Assembly (NCBI RefSeq): GCF_017676345.1
Contig: NZ_JAFFZM010000025.1
Location: forward strand, 1 to 64,000
DNA from: Streptomyces smyrnaeus
GTDB lineage: Bacteria; Actinomycetota; Actinomycetes; Streptomycetales; Streptomycetaceae
Length of the DNA: 64,000 nt
Direction: 5' to 3'
Shown: positions 8,721 to 17,333 of the stretch, piece by piece
Layout: each line of letters begins with the position of its first letter
Numbering within the stretch: the first letter of the stretch is position 1
Translations under genes and position numbers: made by a program
The notes under the pieces: model-generated
Database searches by the model: none
Told to the model about the DNA's origin: nothing
The model's input: only the letters and a program-made list of their open reading frames with translations

Positions 8721-9017
8721 ACGCTGAGGATGGAGGGGCTGCGCAGCGAGCAGAAGGTTTCCGGCCGGTAGTCACACGATGGGTTGAAGTGTTTCACGGA
8801 CAGGATTGCCCATTGACCGAACTCGTGTATGGACATGGCTTGTTGACCCGTGCATCCGCTCGGCCACCCGGCTGCGCGTCGACGGGCTCACTCGATGGCT
8901 CGCGATCACCTGCTGAGCACTCGGTGCAGTGCGGGCGCATTCTCGTGTACGCCGGGGTGGGTGGCGCGCGGGTCCGGTCAGCGGTCGGTCGGTTTCCCGG
9001 GCCCGCGCGCCGATCGT
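8721..9017. other. 297-bp intergenic stretch
   Basis: Lies between the amidase stop and the start of the Pro-rich exported protein gene, both on the minus strand, and so should contain the promoter of the latter. I see no clear hairpin, repeat or short gene with a ribosome site. Confidence 0.4.
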
Positions 9018-9671
9018 CTACTGGGCCTTCACCAGGTCCATGTAGCGCGCCCAGTCCCAGTACGCGCCGGGATCGGTGTGGTCGGCACCGGGCACCTCGT
9101 TGTGCCCGATGATGTGCTGACGGTCCAACGGAATGCCGTGGCGACGGCAGATGTCCGCCGTCAGAGCCGCGGACGCCTCGTACATCGCGTCCGTGAACCA
9201 TGTGTCCGGCTCGTCGATCCAGCCCTCGTGTTCGATGCCGACGCTGCGGGTGTTGTAGTTCCAGTTGCCCGCGTGCCAGGCCACGTTCTTCTCGCGCACC
9301 ATCTGGGCCACATGGCCGTCCGCTGAGCGCACCACGTAGTGCGAGGAGACGGCCTTGTCGGGGTTCTGGAAGATGGCCAGGGTGTCGTCGTAGAACTCCT
9401 GGGTGACGTGGATGATCACGAAGTCGATCGGGTACTGCGTCGGCCGGCTCGCGCTGGTGTAGTTGGAGGGCGAGGCCGGGACCCACTCGGCTCCGGGGTG
9501 GTCGACGGCGCGTGGGCCTCTGGAACGGGCCGCCGCGACTCCGCCCGATATGAGTGAGGTGCCCGCGAGTCCGGCGGCGAGAGTGAAGCCTGCTCCGCCA
9601 CGCAGCAGTGCGCGACGGGGAAGCTGCGGGCGGGTCCGACCGGATGCGGGGTACTGGCGTGCTGAGTCCAT
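9018..9671 (-). CDS. Tat-exported N-acetylmuramoyl-L-alanine amidase (Amidase_2/PGRP fold)
   Basis: 217-aa zinc amidase that cuts the MurNAc-L-Ala bond of peptidoglycan. The N-terminus carries a twin-arginine signal (LPRRALLRGGAGFTLAAGLA) so it is exported folded. The catalytic domain shows the first zinc His in DFVIIHVTQEF, a central HAGNWNYNTRSVGIEHEG segment and the end motif HIIGHNEVPGADHTDPG with the second zinc His. ATG 9671 is chosen from GGGAG eight to nine bases upstream; the longer frame to 9788 lacks a Tat context. A homologous secreted amidase next to the xylose genes is a known Streptomyces arrangement as I recall it. It likely serves wall turnover or scavenging. Confidence 0.9.
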   Translation of the reverse strand: MDSARQYPASGRTRPQLPRRALLRGGAGFTLAAGLAGTSLISGGVAAARSRGPRAVDHPGAEWVPASPSNYTSASRPTQYPIDFVIIHVTQEFYDDTLAIFQNPDKAVSSHYVVRSADGHVAQMVREKNVAWHAGNWNYNTRSVGIEHEGWIDEPDTWFTDAMYEASAALTADICRRHGIPLDRQHIIGHNEVPGADHTDPGAYWDWARYMDLVKAQ

Positions 9672-9744
9672 CGTGTCTCCCAGTGGGGGGATGGTGGAGG
9701 AGTAATGGGGGCACGTACAGAGCGAGTTGACGCGCGTTGATGAT

Positions 9745-9766
9745 GGCAGCCGCCGAGAGGGCTGCC
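9745..9766. other. Short inverted repeat between the amidase and ROK genes
   Basis: GGCAGCC (9745-9751) and GGCTGCC (9760-9766) form a 7-bp stem with an 8-base loop. It may end ROK transcription or lie in the amidase leader; no U tract follows. Confidence 0.35.
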
Positions 9767-9908
9767 AAGGGTCGGCATAGGGTGCCATTGGACGGACCTG
9801 TGACCGCCCCGGACCACAGCCGTCGCGAGCGGCCGACGGCAGCCGCCGCGAGCAGTCGCAGTCGGCAGCCGTATCAACTGCGAGGCCACGGCCCCTCGGA
9901 CAGGGCGC

Positions 9909-11366
9909 TCATCCCGCGGTCTTGGCCCTGTACGACAGCGGGTCGTCCAGTACCACACGCACAGCGGTATGGGCGGCGCCCAGCAGCGGGCCGTCCGCGC
10001 CCAGCCCCGAGACAACCAGGTCGGGCGGCGCGCCGGGCGCCGCCGTACGTGCCACCAGTTCACGTTCCAGCGACGGCAGCAGCCATGGAGCGAACCTGGC
10101 CAGCACACCGCCGAGTACCAGGGCACTGGGGTCGAGGAGGTTGATCGTTCCGGCCAGCGCCAGTCCCAGCGCCGACCCGGCCTCCTCGAGCGCTCGCAGC
10201 GCCCGCTCGTCACCCGACGCCGCACTTTCCCGGAGCGCTGCCAGTGCGGCGTCCCGGGGCCTGTCGACGGATACGCCCGCGGCGCGCAGCAGTGCCGGTT
10301 CACCCGCGTACTGCTCCAGACAGCCCTTGCCCCCGCACGCGCAGAGCGGCCCGTCCGGGTGTACGGGCACATGGCCGATCTCGCCGGCGAAGCCCCGGTT
10401 GCCGCGCAGCAGCTCACCGCCGAGCACGATCGCTGCACCGATGCCGACCTCCGCCGAGACGTGTACGAAGTCGCGGGGGACCCTGCCGCTGTCGAGCCAC
10501 AGCTCGGCGAGAGCCCCCAGGTTGGCCTCGTTGTCGACGATGAGCGGCAGTCGGGTTCCGGCCGCCTGCACCCAGGCTTGCTCCGGCATCTTCGCCGCTG
10601 CCGCTGCTCCGACTCGGCTTGCCGTGGCTCTCTTCGCTGTGCTCGCCCTCACCCCCTCGGCCGTCTTGGCCCTGGCTGCCGACTCCGAGCGCCGCTTCAC
10701 ACCTGCCTTGGCGTCCCCACCTGTCTCCGCGTCGTCCGCGTCTGCTTTCGAGTCTGCGTCTGCGCCTGCGTCTGCTTCCGCGTCTGCGTTCGCGTTCGCG
10801 GCCGCGTCTGCCACTGCGAGTGCGGGCGCGATGTCGGTGTCGTGCCAGCCGAGGTTCGGCGCGCGCACAACTGTTGACGTCCCGAGGGAGATCAGTCCGG
10901 GTACCGCCACCGCGACAGCGGCCGGGCTCAGGCCGAGTTCCCGCGCCTGTGCGGTCACCTCGTCGATCAGCCCGCGCAGCCGGGGGAGCACCGTGGCCGG
11001 CAGGCTGTCCCTCCCCTCGTACTCGGTTTCCTTGCGCACCCGTACCCGACCGCGCAGGTCCACCGCGCAGACGGCGAGATGGTCGACCCCGATCTCCGCT
11101 CCCAGCCCGCACGGGCCGCTGTCGGTGAGTGCGAGGGCGGTACCGGGGCGGCCGGGTCCGCCACCAGTTGGCGTCGGCCCCTGCTCGGTGAGCAGACCGC
11201 CGCGCAGCAGTTCGTCGACGAGCGTCGAGACGGCAGTTCGCGTCAGCCCCAGCCGTGCCGCAACGGCTGCACGGGAGGAAGGGCCCTGCTCGGCCACCGC
11301 GTACAGCACGCGCGACAGATTGCGCCTGCGTATCTCCCGCTGGGAGCTGGGCGCCTGAGCTGCCAT
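9909..11366 (-). CDS. xylR: ROK-family transcriptional regulator, probable xylose repressor
   Basis: 485 aa. N-terminal winged helix (RRRNLSRVLYAVAEQGPSSRAAVAARLGLTRTAVSTLVDELL pattern; residues about 10-55) followed by a sugar-kinase-like ROK domain. The ROK hallmark zinc cluster CACGGKGCLEQYAGEP and the glycine-rich GEIGHVPVHPDGPLCAC segment are intact. ATG 11366 has AAGGAG eight bases upstream. A long Ala/Asp/Lys-rich insert (about 200-265) encoded by 6-bp GCGTCT-type repeats (10725-10830) interrupts the domain between the kinase lobes, an expansion not typical of XylR. Placement directly downstream of xylB, on the same strand, argues that it controls the xylose genes; the symbol is by context. 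Confidence 0.82.
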   Translation of the reverse strand: MAAQAPSSQREIRRRNLSRVLYAVAEQGPSSRAAVAARLGLTRTAVSTLVDELLRGGLLTEQGPTPTGGGPGRPGTALALTDSGPCGLGAEIGVDHLAVCAVDLRGRVRVRKETEYEGRDSLPATVLPRLRGLIDEVTAQARELGLSPAAVAVAVPGLISLGTSTVVRAPNLGWHDTDIAPALAVADAAANANADAEADAGADADSKADADDAETGGDAKAGVKRRSESAARAKTAEGVRASTAKRATASRVGAAAAAKMPEQAWVQAAGTRLPLIVDNEANLGALAELWLDSGRVPRDFVHVSAEVGIGAAIVLGGELLRGNRGFAGEIGHVPVHPDGPLCACGGKGCLEQYAGEPALLRAAGVSVDRPRDAALAALRESAASGDERALRALEEAGSALGLALAGTINLLDPSALVLGGVLARFAPWLLPSLERELVARTAAPGAPPDLVVSGLGADGPLLGAAHTAVRVVLDDPLSYRAKTAG

Positions 11367-11511
11367 GGAGGGGCTCCTTCGGGCGAACGAGGCAACGCAA
11401 CGGCTCGCCGTTTCCTGGGTGTCTGATCACTGCTGTGTGGCGTGGCGAACGGGACAGGCGGTACGGCAGCACGGCTGGGTGCCGCCGCACCGCACGGGTC
11501 GATCTACGGGT

Positions 11512-12960
11512 TCATGGCCGTTGCCCGAGCATCGCGCCTGCGTTCTCGAGCGTCCCGGCGAGCCGGTCCAGTGTGGCCTCGTCCCGTTCGACGGGCTCGT
11601 AGGAGGCGCCCTCGGTGGTGCGCCAGCGGCGTGCCACAGCGGCCGGGTCCTCGCCCAGCAGCAGCCCGGCGGCCTGTGCCGCGGCTCCCAACGCGACCAA
11701 CTCCTGCGCGCTCGGTACCTGGACGGCCCGTCCCGACAGCCGGCGTACCGTCTCCCGCCAAGCGGTCCCCTTGGCGCCGCCGCCGATCAGCAGCAGTGGC
11801 GCATCTTGCGTCGCACTGCTGTCACCGCTTTCGGCCAGAACGAGGTCCAAAGCGCGCAGCAGTGCGAAGACAGCACCGTCATAGGCGGCCTGGAGCACCT
11901 GGCCGCCGGTGGTGGCGTGCTGAAGACCGTTCAGCAGTCCGGTCGCATACGGAAGGTCAGGGGTGCGCTCGCCGTCCAGGAAGGGCAGCGCGGTGACCCT
12001 TCCGCCCGCCTCCACGTCCTCGCGGTCGCGGGAGAGCAGTGCGGCCATCCGGTCCACGGCCAGGGTGCAGTTGAGGGTGCACGCCAGCGGCAGCCAGCCG
12101 GTGCGGGCGTCGGCGAAGCCCGCGACGGTTCCCGTGGGATCGGCGGGGCGACGGTTGGAGACGGCGTACACGGTGCCGGAGGTTCCCAGGCTGAGCACCG
12201 GCTGCCCCGGCAGCAGCCCCAGGCCGAGTGCCGCAGCCATGTTGTCGCCGGTACCGGTGGCCACCAGCGTGCCGGCTGTGAGGAACCCGTCCTCGGTCTC
12301 CCGGACCGTGCCTGCCGCCTCTCCGGTGCCCAGCACGGGCGGCAGCAGCGCGGGATCCAGCTCGGCGAGTCGCAGGATCTCCTCGTCGTAGGACTCGGTC
12401 GACGAGGCCCACCATCCGGTGCCGGAGGCATCGCCCCGGTCGGTGCTCGCCCGGCCGGTCAGTCGTTCGGTGAGGAAGTCGTGCGGCAGTCGTACGGCTG
12501 TTGTCGACTGCGCGGCTTCCGGTTCGTTCTCACGCAGCCAGGCCCACTTGGTGACGGTGAAGGCCGGGGCGGGCACGCTCCCGATGCGCTCGGCCCACGC
12601 CTGCTGACCGCCGAGGCCGGACACCAGGCGGTCGCGCTGGGGCGCTGAGCGCACATCGTTCCACAGCAGCGCCGGGCGCACCGGGCGTCCACTGGCGTCC
12701 AGCGTCACCAGGCCGTGCTGCTGGCCGGCGACGGAGACGGCTGCGGCCTCTCCGGCGGCTCGCCCGCACTGCCCCACCGCTGCGCGGAGTGCCTGCCACC
12801 ACTCCTCGGGGTCCGTCTCGCGCCGGTCGCCCGGGGAGACGGTGTGCGGTGCCTGGCCCCGGGCGATCACCTGGCCGGTTGCGGCGTCCACCACGAGGGC
12901 CTTGGTGGACTGGGTCGAACTGTCGACCCCGATGACGAACGGGCCTTCCGGTGCGGTCAT
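11512..12960 (-). CDS. xylB: Xylulokinase (FGGY family)
   Basis: 482 aa, phosphorylates D-xylulose to xylulose-5-phosphate, feeding the pentose phosphate pathway. The N-terminal phosphate motif FVIGVDSSTQSTKALVVD, the substrate segment SVAGQQHGLVTLD, the catalytic ALLWNDVRS region, GTGDNMAAALGLGL and the adenosine motif LLLIGGGAKGTAWRE are all present and the length is standard. ATG 12960 follows AAGGGAG. It is divergent from xylA across a 133-bp promoter region and is followed after 145 bp by the ROK regulator. Confidence 0.95.
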   Translation of the reverse strand: MTAPEGPFVIGVDSSTQSTKALVVDAATGQVIARGQAPHTVSPGDRRETDPEEWWQALRAAVGQCGRAAGEAAAVSVAGQQHGLVTLDASGRPVRPALLWNDVRSAPQRDRLVSGLGGQQAWAERIGSVPAPAFTVTKWAWLRENEPEAAQSTTAVRLPHDFLTERLTGRASTDRGDASGTGWWASSTESYDEEILRLAELDPALLPPVLGTGEAAGTVRETEDGFLTAGTLVATGTGDNMAAALGLGLLPGQPVLSLGTSGTVYAVSNRRPADPTGTVAGFADARTGWLPLACTLNCTLAVDRMAALLSRDREDVEAGGRVTALPFLDGERTPDLPYATGLLNGLQHATTGGQVLQAAYDGAVFALLRALDLVLAESGDSSATQDAPLLLIGGGAKGTAWRETVRRLSGRAVQVPSAQELVALGAAAQAAGLLLGEDPAAVARRWRTTEGASYEPVERDEATLDRLAGTLENAGAMLGQRP

Positions 12961-13000
12961 GGACTGCCGCTCCCTTCCCTGGCTGCCGATGATGTGCGCA

Positions 13001-13012
13001 TACTAATTTGTA
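13001..13012. promoter_or_regulatory. AT-rich palindrome in the xylB-xylA divergent promoter region
   Basis: TACTAATTTGTA matches its own reverse complement at 10 of 12 positions and is by far the most A/T-rich spot of the 133-bp region. On the minus strand it overlaps TAGTAT, which with TTCGTC 16 bases upstream would make a plausible xylB promoter. A ROK-repressor operator controlling both genes is the natural reading, but this is inferred. Confidence 0.5.
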
Positions 13013-13093
13013 AGCAGCCATGACGAATAGCCTCGCGTCGCGGTCGCCGGGCATGCGCACCAGGGCGGCAGCGCGCGGGAGAGGAACGGCAGG

Positions 13094-14260
13094 ATGAGCT
13101 ACGAGCCCGTACCGGCGGACAAGTTCAGCTTCGGCCTGTGGACGGTGGGCTGGCAGGGCCGGGACCCGTTCGGGGACGCGACCAGGGCGCCGCTCGACCC
13201 GGTCGAGTCGGTGCATCGCCTCGCCGAACTCGGCGCCTACGGTGTGACGTTCCATGACGACGACCTCATCCCGTTCGGCGCGCCCGAGGGCGAACGGGAC
13301 GCACACGTCAAACGGTTCCGCCAAGCCCTCGACGCGACGGGCATGACGGTGCCCATGGCGACGACCAACCTGTTCACCCACCCTGTCTTCAAGGACGGCG
13401 CATTCACCGCCAACGATCGCGACGTGCGGCGCTATGCCCTGCGCAAGACGATGCGCAACATCGATCTGGCGGCCGAGCTGGGCGCGCACACCTATGTGGC
13501 CTGGGGCGGCAGGGAGGGCGCCGAGTCCGGCGGTGCCAAGGATGTCCGGGCGGCACTCGACCGGATGAAGGAAGCCTTCGACCTGTTGGCCGAGTACGTC
13601 ACCGAACAGGGCTACGGTCTGCGCTTCGCCCTGGAACCGAAGCCCAACGAGCCGCGCGGCGACATCCTTCTGCCGACCGTCGGCCACGCGCTCGCCTTCA
13701 TTGAACGGCTGGAGCGCTCGGAGCTCTTCGGCGTCAACCCGGAGGTCGGCCACGAACAGATGGCCGGACTCAACTACCCGCACGCCATTGCGCAGGCCAT
13801 GTGGGCGGGCAAGCTGTTCCATCTCGACCTCAACGGCCAGTCCGGCATCAAGTACGACCAGGACCTGCGGTTCGGCGCCGGGGACCTGCGTGCCGCCTTC
13901 TGGCTGGTCGACCTGCTGGAGAGCGGGGGTTACGAAGGGCCGCGGCACTTCGACTTCAAGCCCCCGCGCACCGAGGACACCGCCGGGGTGTGGGCCTCGG
14001 CGGCGGGCTGCATGCGCAACTACCTCATCCTGCGCGAGCGCGCCGCCGCCTTCCGTGCCGACCCGGCCGTCCAGGAGGCGCTGCGGGCCTCCCGACTGGA
14101 CGAGCTCACCCGCCCCACGCTCGACCCCGGGGAGACGCCCAGCGCACTGCTCGGCGACCGCACGGCCTACGAGGAGTTCGACGTCGAGGCCGCAGCCCAG
14201 CGGGGCATGGCCTTCGAGCACCTCGACCAGCTGGCCATGGACCACCTGCTGGGCGTCTGA
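13094..14260 (+). CDS. xylA: Xylose isomerase (class I, Streptomyces type)
   Basis: 388 aa, the same length as the well-studied Streptomyces glucose/xylose isomerases, converting D-xylose to D-xylulose with two divalent metals. The catalytic His is H54 in VTFHDDDLIP; metal-binding and catalytic residues lie in VAWGGREGAESGG, FALEPKPNEPRGDILLP, GVNPEVGHEQMAGLN and LFHLDLNGQSGIKYDQDLRF. ATG 13094 has a purine-rich ribosome site (GAGAGGAAC and AGG). Transcribed divergently from xylB; its stop is only 9 bp from the convergent sigma-factor stop. Confidence 0.97.
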   Translation: MSYEPVPADKFSFGLWTVGWQGRDPFGDATRAPLDPVESVHRLAELGAYGVTFHDDDLIPFGAPEGERDAHVKRFRQALDATGMTVPMATTNLFTHPVFKDGAFTANDRDVRRYALRKTMRNIDLAAELGAHTYVAWGGREGAESGGAKDVRAALDRMKEAFDLLAEYVTEQGYGLRFALEPKPNEPRGDILLPTVGHALAFIERLERSELFGVNPEVGHEQMAGLNYPHAIAQAMWAGKLFHLDLNGQSGIKYDQDLRFGAGDLRAAFWLVDLLESGGYEGPRHFDFKPPRTEDTAGVWASAAGCMRNYLILRERAAAFRADPAVQEALRASRLDELTRPTLDPGETPSALLGDRTAYEEFDVEAAAQRGMAFEHLDQLAMDHLLGV

Positions 14261-14269
14261 GCCGTTCCC

Positions 14270-15310
14270 TCAGCGCCGTGCAGCGGCCTCCGCCGCGCTC
14301 ACCTGGGCCGGCAGGCCGAACGTGGCGAACAGGTCGTCCCCGAAGAACGCACCCACGTGGGCGACCTGTCCGTCCCGCAGCGTGAGCACCTGGAGGTGGA
14401 ACGGGCGGTAGAAGCCGTCCTCCCGCAGGTTGTAGAGGCCGAAGGCGGGCTGGCCGTTGGCCGAGGTCGGCAGCATGAGGCCCTCGTCGCGGCCGATGGG
14501 ACACTGGGCACCGATGAGCTGCACGATGTTCTCCCGGCCGCGGAACCACTGGGGGAAGGGAGGCATCTCCCAGACGGCGTCCTCCTTGAAGAGATCGACG
14601 ATCGCCGTCACGTCGGAGTGCTCGAACGCCGCCGCGTACCGGTCCAACAGCTCCCGGGCCGCCGGATCGGTGGGCTCGGCCAGCTCCTCCTCGACCGGTG
14701 CCACCTGTTCGAGCTGGGCACGGGCTCGCTGCAGGGCGCTGTTCACGCTCGCCGTCGTGGTGCCGAGCAGCTCGGCGACCTCGGCCGCCCGCCACTTGAG
14801 CACGTCACGCAGCAGCAGGACGACACGCTGCCGGGTCGGGAGGTGCTGCAGGGCCGCCACCAGGGCCAGCCGCATGGACGAGCGGTTCACGACCACGGAG
14901 GCCGGGTCCGTCGGGCCGGAGGACCCTGAGAACATCGCGTCCGGGATCGGCTCCAGCCACGGCACCTCCGGGGCCTCGGTCACCGGGCGCTGGGGGTCCT
15001 CGGTGGGGGCGCCGAGCCCCGAGGGCATCGGGCGGCGGCCGCGCTGCTCGATGGCGGTCAGACACGCGTTGGTGGCGATCCGGTAGAGCCATGTGCGCAG
15101 CGAGGATCTGCCCTCGAAGCGGTCACCGGCCCGCCACGCACGCAGATAGGTGTCCTGGACCAGATCCTCGGCGTCGTGCACCGAGCCCAGCATCCGGTAG
15201 CAGTGCGCCAGCAGTTCGTTGCGGTACGGCTTCGCCTGCTCGAGCAGTTCCTCTGCGGTACCGAGCGGCTGGTCCACGGGAGTGTCCGCGGTGCGGGGGC
15301 TGTCTGCCAT
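14270..15310 (-). CDS. ECF sigma factor with C-terminal SnoaL-like domain (SigX5/TIGR02960 type)
   Basis: 346 aa. Region 2 is recognisable in AHCYRMLGSVHDAEDLVQDT (about residues 35-55) with the following RTWLYRIATNACL; region 4 in LPTRQRVVLLLRDVLKWRAAEVAELLG. The remaining ~125 residues form a SnoaL-type alpha/beta domain (LLDRYAAAFEHSDVTAIVDLF, FFGDDLFATFGLPA). Fused SnoaL domains replace a separate anti-sigma factor in ECF41/ECF56-like groups, where they modulate the sigma factor itself. ATG 15310 is chosen; the frame runs on upstream but codon content and homology stop there. No anti-sigma gene is adjacent, which fits. Confidence 0.88.
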   Translation of the reverse strand: MADSPRTADTPVDQPLGTAEELLEQAKPYRNELLAHCYRMLGSVHDAEDLVQDTYLRAWRAGDRFEGRSSLRTWLYRIATNACLTAIEQRGRRPMPSGLGAPTEDPQRPVTEAPEVPWLEPIPDAMFSGSSGPTDPASVVVNRSSMRLALVAALQHLPTRQRVVLLLRDVLKWRAAEVAELLGTTTASVNSALQRARAQLEQVAPVEEELAEPTDPAARELLDRYAAAFEHSDVTAIVDLFKEDAVWEMPPFPQWFRGRENIVQLIGAQCPIGRDEGLMLPTSANGQPAFGLYNLREDGFYRPFHLQVLTLRDGQVAHVGAFFGDDLFATFGLPAQVSAAEAAARR

Positions 15311-15588
15311 CGTCCTTGCCTTTCGTCTGCTCCGGTCACCCAACGGCACCGGCGAAGCACTCGTCGTCGGTGAGAGTGAATGTAGAGCACGGGTCTGACA
15401 GCCTGCTCCCTCCAGCATGGCGGACGGAGCCATTCCCCGCGGCGGCGACCACCGGCCCCGGCGGCTGGGCCCGACGGCCGGGGTCGACCTCCTGGCCCGG
15501 CCACCCGGTTCGACGACTGGGCCGGCCACCGGGCTCGACCGCAGAGCCCGAATGCCGCGACTGCAGAGCGCGAACACAGATCCCGGTT
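15311..15588. other. 278-bp region upstream of the sigma-factor gene
   Basis: Contains C/G-rich imperfect repeats of a GGCCGGCCACCCGGTTCGAC-like unit (about 15480-15545) and, at its upstream end, the terminator hairpin of the preceding ABC operon. No gene seen. Confidence 0.4.
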
Positions 15589-15597
15589 TTACCGGGA
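15581..15597 (-). terminator. Hairpin spanning the stop codon of the amino-acid ABC operon
   Basis: TCCCGGT (15581-15587) and ACCGGGA (15591-15597) form a perfect 7-bp stem whose 3-base loop begins the TAA stop of the ATPase gene (15589-15591). It is placed to end the three-gene operon. No U tract, as is usual in high-G+C actinomycetes. Confidence 0.6.
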
Positions 15598-16557
15598 CCG
15601 CTCCTTGCCCACCTCCCCACGGCCGGGCTCGATGTCCGATGGTGACTCAGACAGCGACGTCGGTTCCTGCGACGGCTCCGCCTCCAGCACGTCCGCAGCC
15701 GCCGGGTCGAGCACCCGGGCGAGGAAGGCACGCGTGCGTGCCTGCTGCGGATCACCCACGACCTGCTCTGCGGGTCCCTCCTCGACGATGAGCCCGTCGT
15801 CCATGAAGACCACCCGGTCGGCGACCTCCCGCGCGAAACTCATCTCGTGGGTGACGACCAGCATCGTCATCCCTTCGTCGGCCAGTCCGCGCATCACCGC
15901 GAGCACATCGCCGACCAGCTCCGGGTCGAGTGCCGAGGTCGGTTCGTCGAACAGCATCAGGTCGGGACCCATGGACAGCGCACGCGCGATCGCCACCCGC
16001 TGCTGCTGGCCGCCGGAGAGCTGGGCGGGGTAGCTCGACTCCTTCTCCGTCAGCCCCACTCGGCGCAGATTGCGCCGGGCCACTTCCTCCGCTTCCGCCT
16101 TGCCACGACCCAGGGCCCGCCGCTGGGCGATCGTCAGGTTGCCCAGGGCCGTCAGGTGGGGGAAGAGGTTGAAGGCCTGGAAGACCATCCCGATGCGCCG
16201 CCGGACCCGGTCGATGTCCACCTCCGGGTCGGTGACCTCGGTGCCCGCCACCCGAACCGTGCCGGACGTGGGCTCCTCCAGCAGGTTCACACAGCGCAGC
16301 AGCGTCGACTTGCCCGAACCGGACGGGCCGATGACACAGACCACCTCGCCGCGCCGCACGGTGATGTCGATGCCGCGCAGTACCTCCAGCTCGCCGAAGG
16401 ACTTGCGCAGGCCCTCGATCTCTATGGCCGCCGCGCCGCCCCCGCTCGTCGCGCTCGGTCCGCTCGTCCCGCTTGCCCCGGTCGGTCGGCTCGTCCCGCT
16501 CGACCCACTCGTTCTGTCCGTTCCGTCCGTTCCGGCTGTCTCGCCCACCTCGGTCAC
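15589..16557 (-). CDS. Polar amino-acid ABC importer, ATP-binding protein (GlnQ-like)
   Basis: 322 aa; energises the importer made with the two upstream genes. Walker A is GPSGSGKST, Q-loop QAFNLFPHLTALGN, signature LSGGQQQRVAIARAL, Walker B LMLFDEPTSALDPE, H-loop VVTHEMSFA, all of the GlnQ/HisP type. The start GTG 16557 overlaps the permease stop as GTGA, so it is translationally coupled. The first ~40 residues are a Thr/Ser/Gly repeat (GTSGSSGTSRPTGASG) ahead of the conserved IEIEGLRKSFG, an unusual extension for this family, and the C-terminus also has a ~45-residue polar tail. Confidence 0.93.
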   Translation of the reverse strand: MTEVGETAGTDGTDRTSGSSGTSRPTGASGTSGPSATSGGGAAAIEIEGLRKSFGELEVLRGIDITVRRGEVVCVIGPSGSGKSTLLRCVNLLEEPTSGTVRVAGTEVTDPEVDIDRVRRRIGMVFQAFNLFPHLTALGNLTIAQRRALGRGKAEAEEVARRNLRRVGLTEKESSYPAQLSGGQQQRVAIARALSMGPDLMLFDEPTSALDPELVGDVLAVMRGLADEGMTMLVVTHEMSFAREVADRVVFMDDGLIVEEGPAEQVVGDPQQARTRAFLARVLDPAAADVLEAEPSQEPTSLSESPSDIEPGRGEVGKERSR

Positions 16558-17333
16558 CTCGCCTTCGCCGTACGGGCCTCGAGACGCCGCACCAGGTGGC
16601 CCAGCGGCAGCGTGATGGCCAGGTAGAACAGCCCCGCGATCAGGATCGGAGTGAGGCTGCGGTGCTGGTTGAGCGCGTCCCTGCCGAATTTGGCCAGCTC
16701 GTACTGGTCCATCGACAGGCCGAGCAGATAGACGAGTGACGAGTCCTTGGTGAGCAGGATCAGCTCGTTGGCCAACGGCGGCAGCACGATGCGGAACGCC
16801 TGTGGGATGACGATGGAGATCATCGCCCAGGTCGGTGACATGCCCAGGGAGCGTGCGGCTTCCGTCTGTCCCTTCGGGACGGCCTGGATGCCGGCGCGGA
16901 TGGTCTCCGCCATATAGGCGGCCCCCACCAGTCCCAGCGCCAGCATCACCGTCACGTACTGGTTGATGGACACCTGGAAGGCCACCGGTACGCCGTAACC
17001 GAGCGCGATGAACACCAGAAGCGCCGGTACTCCGCGGAAGAACTCGATGTACGCGGTGGCCAGCCATCGGTACGGCAACACCTGTGACAGCCGCATCAGT
17101 GCCAGCAGCAGACCGAGCGCCAGTCCGAACACGAAACCGAGCACCGTGTAGACGACCGTGTTGACGAGTGCGGTCGTCACCACGTCCGGGAACTGCTTCT
17201 TGGCCACCTCGACGTCGAAGAAGGCGCGGCGCAGCTCGCCCCAGTCGGCGGCCAGTGCGAAGACGAGGACGACGATCAGCAGGACGCTGTACTGGGCGGT
17301 GCGAATGGCGCGGGCACGGTTGCGCCGGCTCAC
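16554..17333 (-). CDS. Polar amino-acid ABC importer, permease (HisM/GlnP-like)
   Basis: 259 aa inner-membrane subunit with about five helices. The EAA loop that docks the ATPase is ETIRAGIQAVPKGQTEAARSLGM with SLGMSPTWAMISIVIPQAFR after it. A short basic N-terminus (SRRNRARAIRTAQ) precedes helix 1. GTG 17333 overlaps the binding-protein stop as GTGA, and the gene itself overlaps the ATPase start by 4 bases, so all three proteins are made in coupled fashion. A single permease gene implies a homodimeric pore. Confidence 0.93.
   Translation of the reverse strand: MSRRNRARAIRTAQYSVLLIVVLVFALAADWGELRRAFFDVEVAKKQFPDVVTTALVNTVVYTVLGFVFGLALGLLLALMRLSQVLPYRWLATAYIEFFRGVPALLVFIALGYGVPVAFQVSINQYVTVMLALGLVGAAYMAETIRAGIQAVPKGQTEAARSLGMSPTWAMISIVIPQAFRIVLPPLANELILLTKDSSLVYLLGLSMDQYELAKFGRDALNQHRSLTPILIAGLFYLAITLPLGHLVRRLEARTAKAR

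Noticed and set aside
9018..9671. Prophage lysis enzyme
   Set aside because: The amidase has a Tat signal and sits beside xylose genes; no phage structural, integrase or attachment sequences are present.
12530..14245. 571-codon minus-strand frame over xylA
   Set aside because: It lies opposite xylA, whose isomerase motifs are complete; the antisense product lacks family features.
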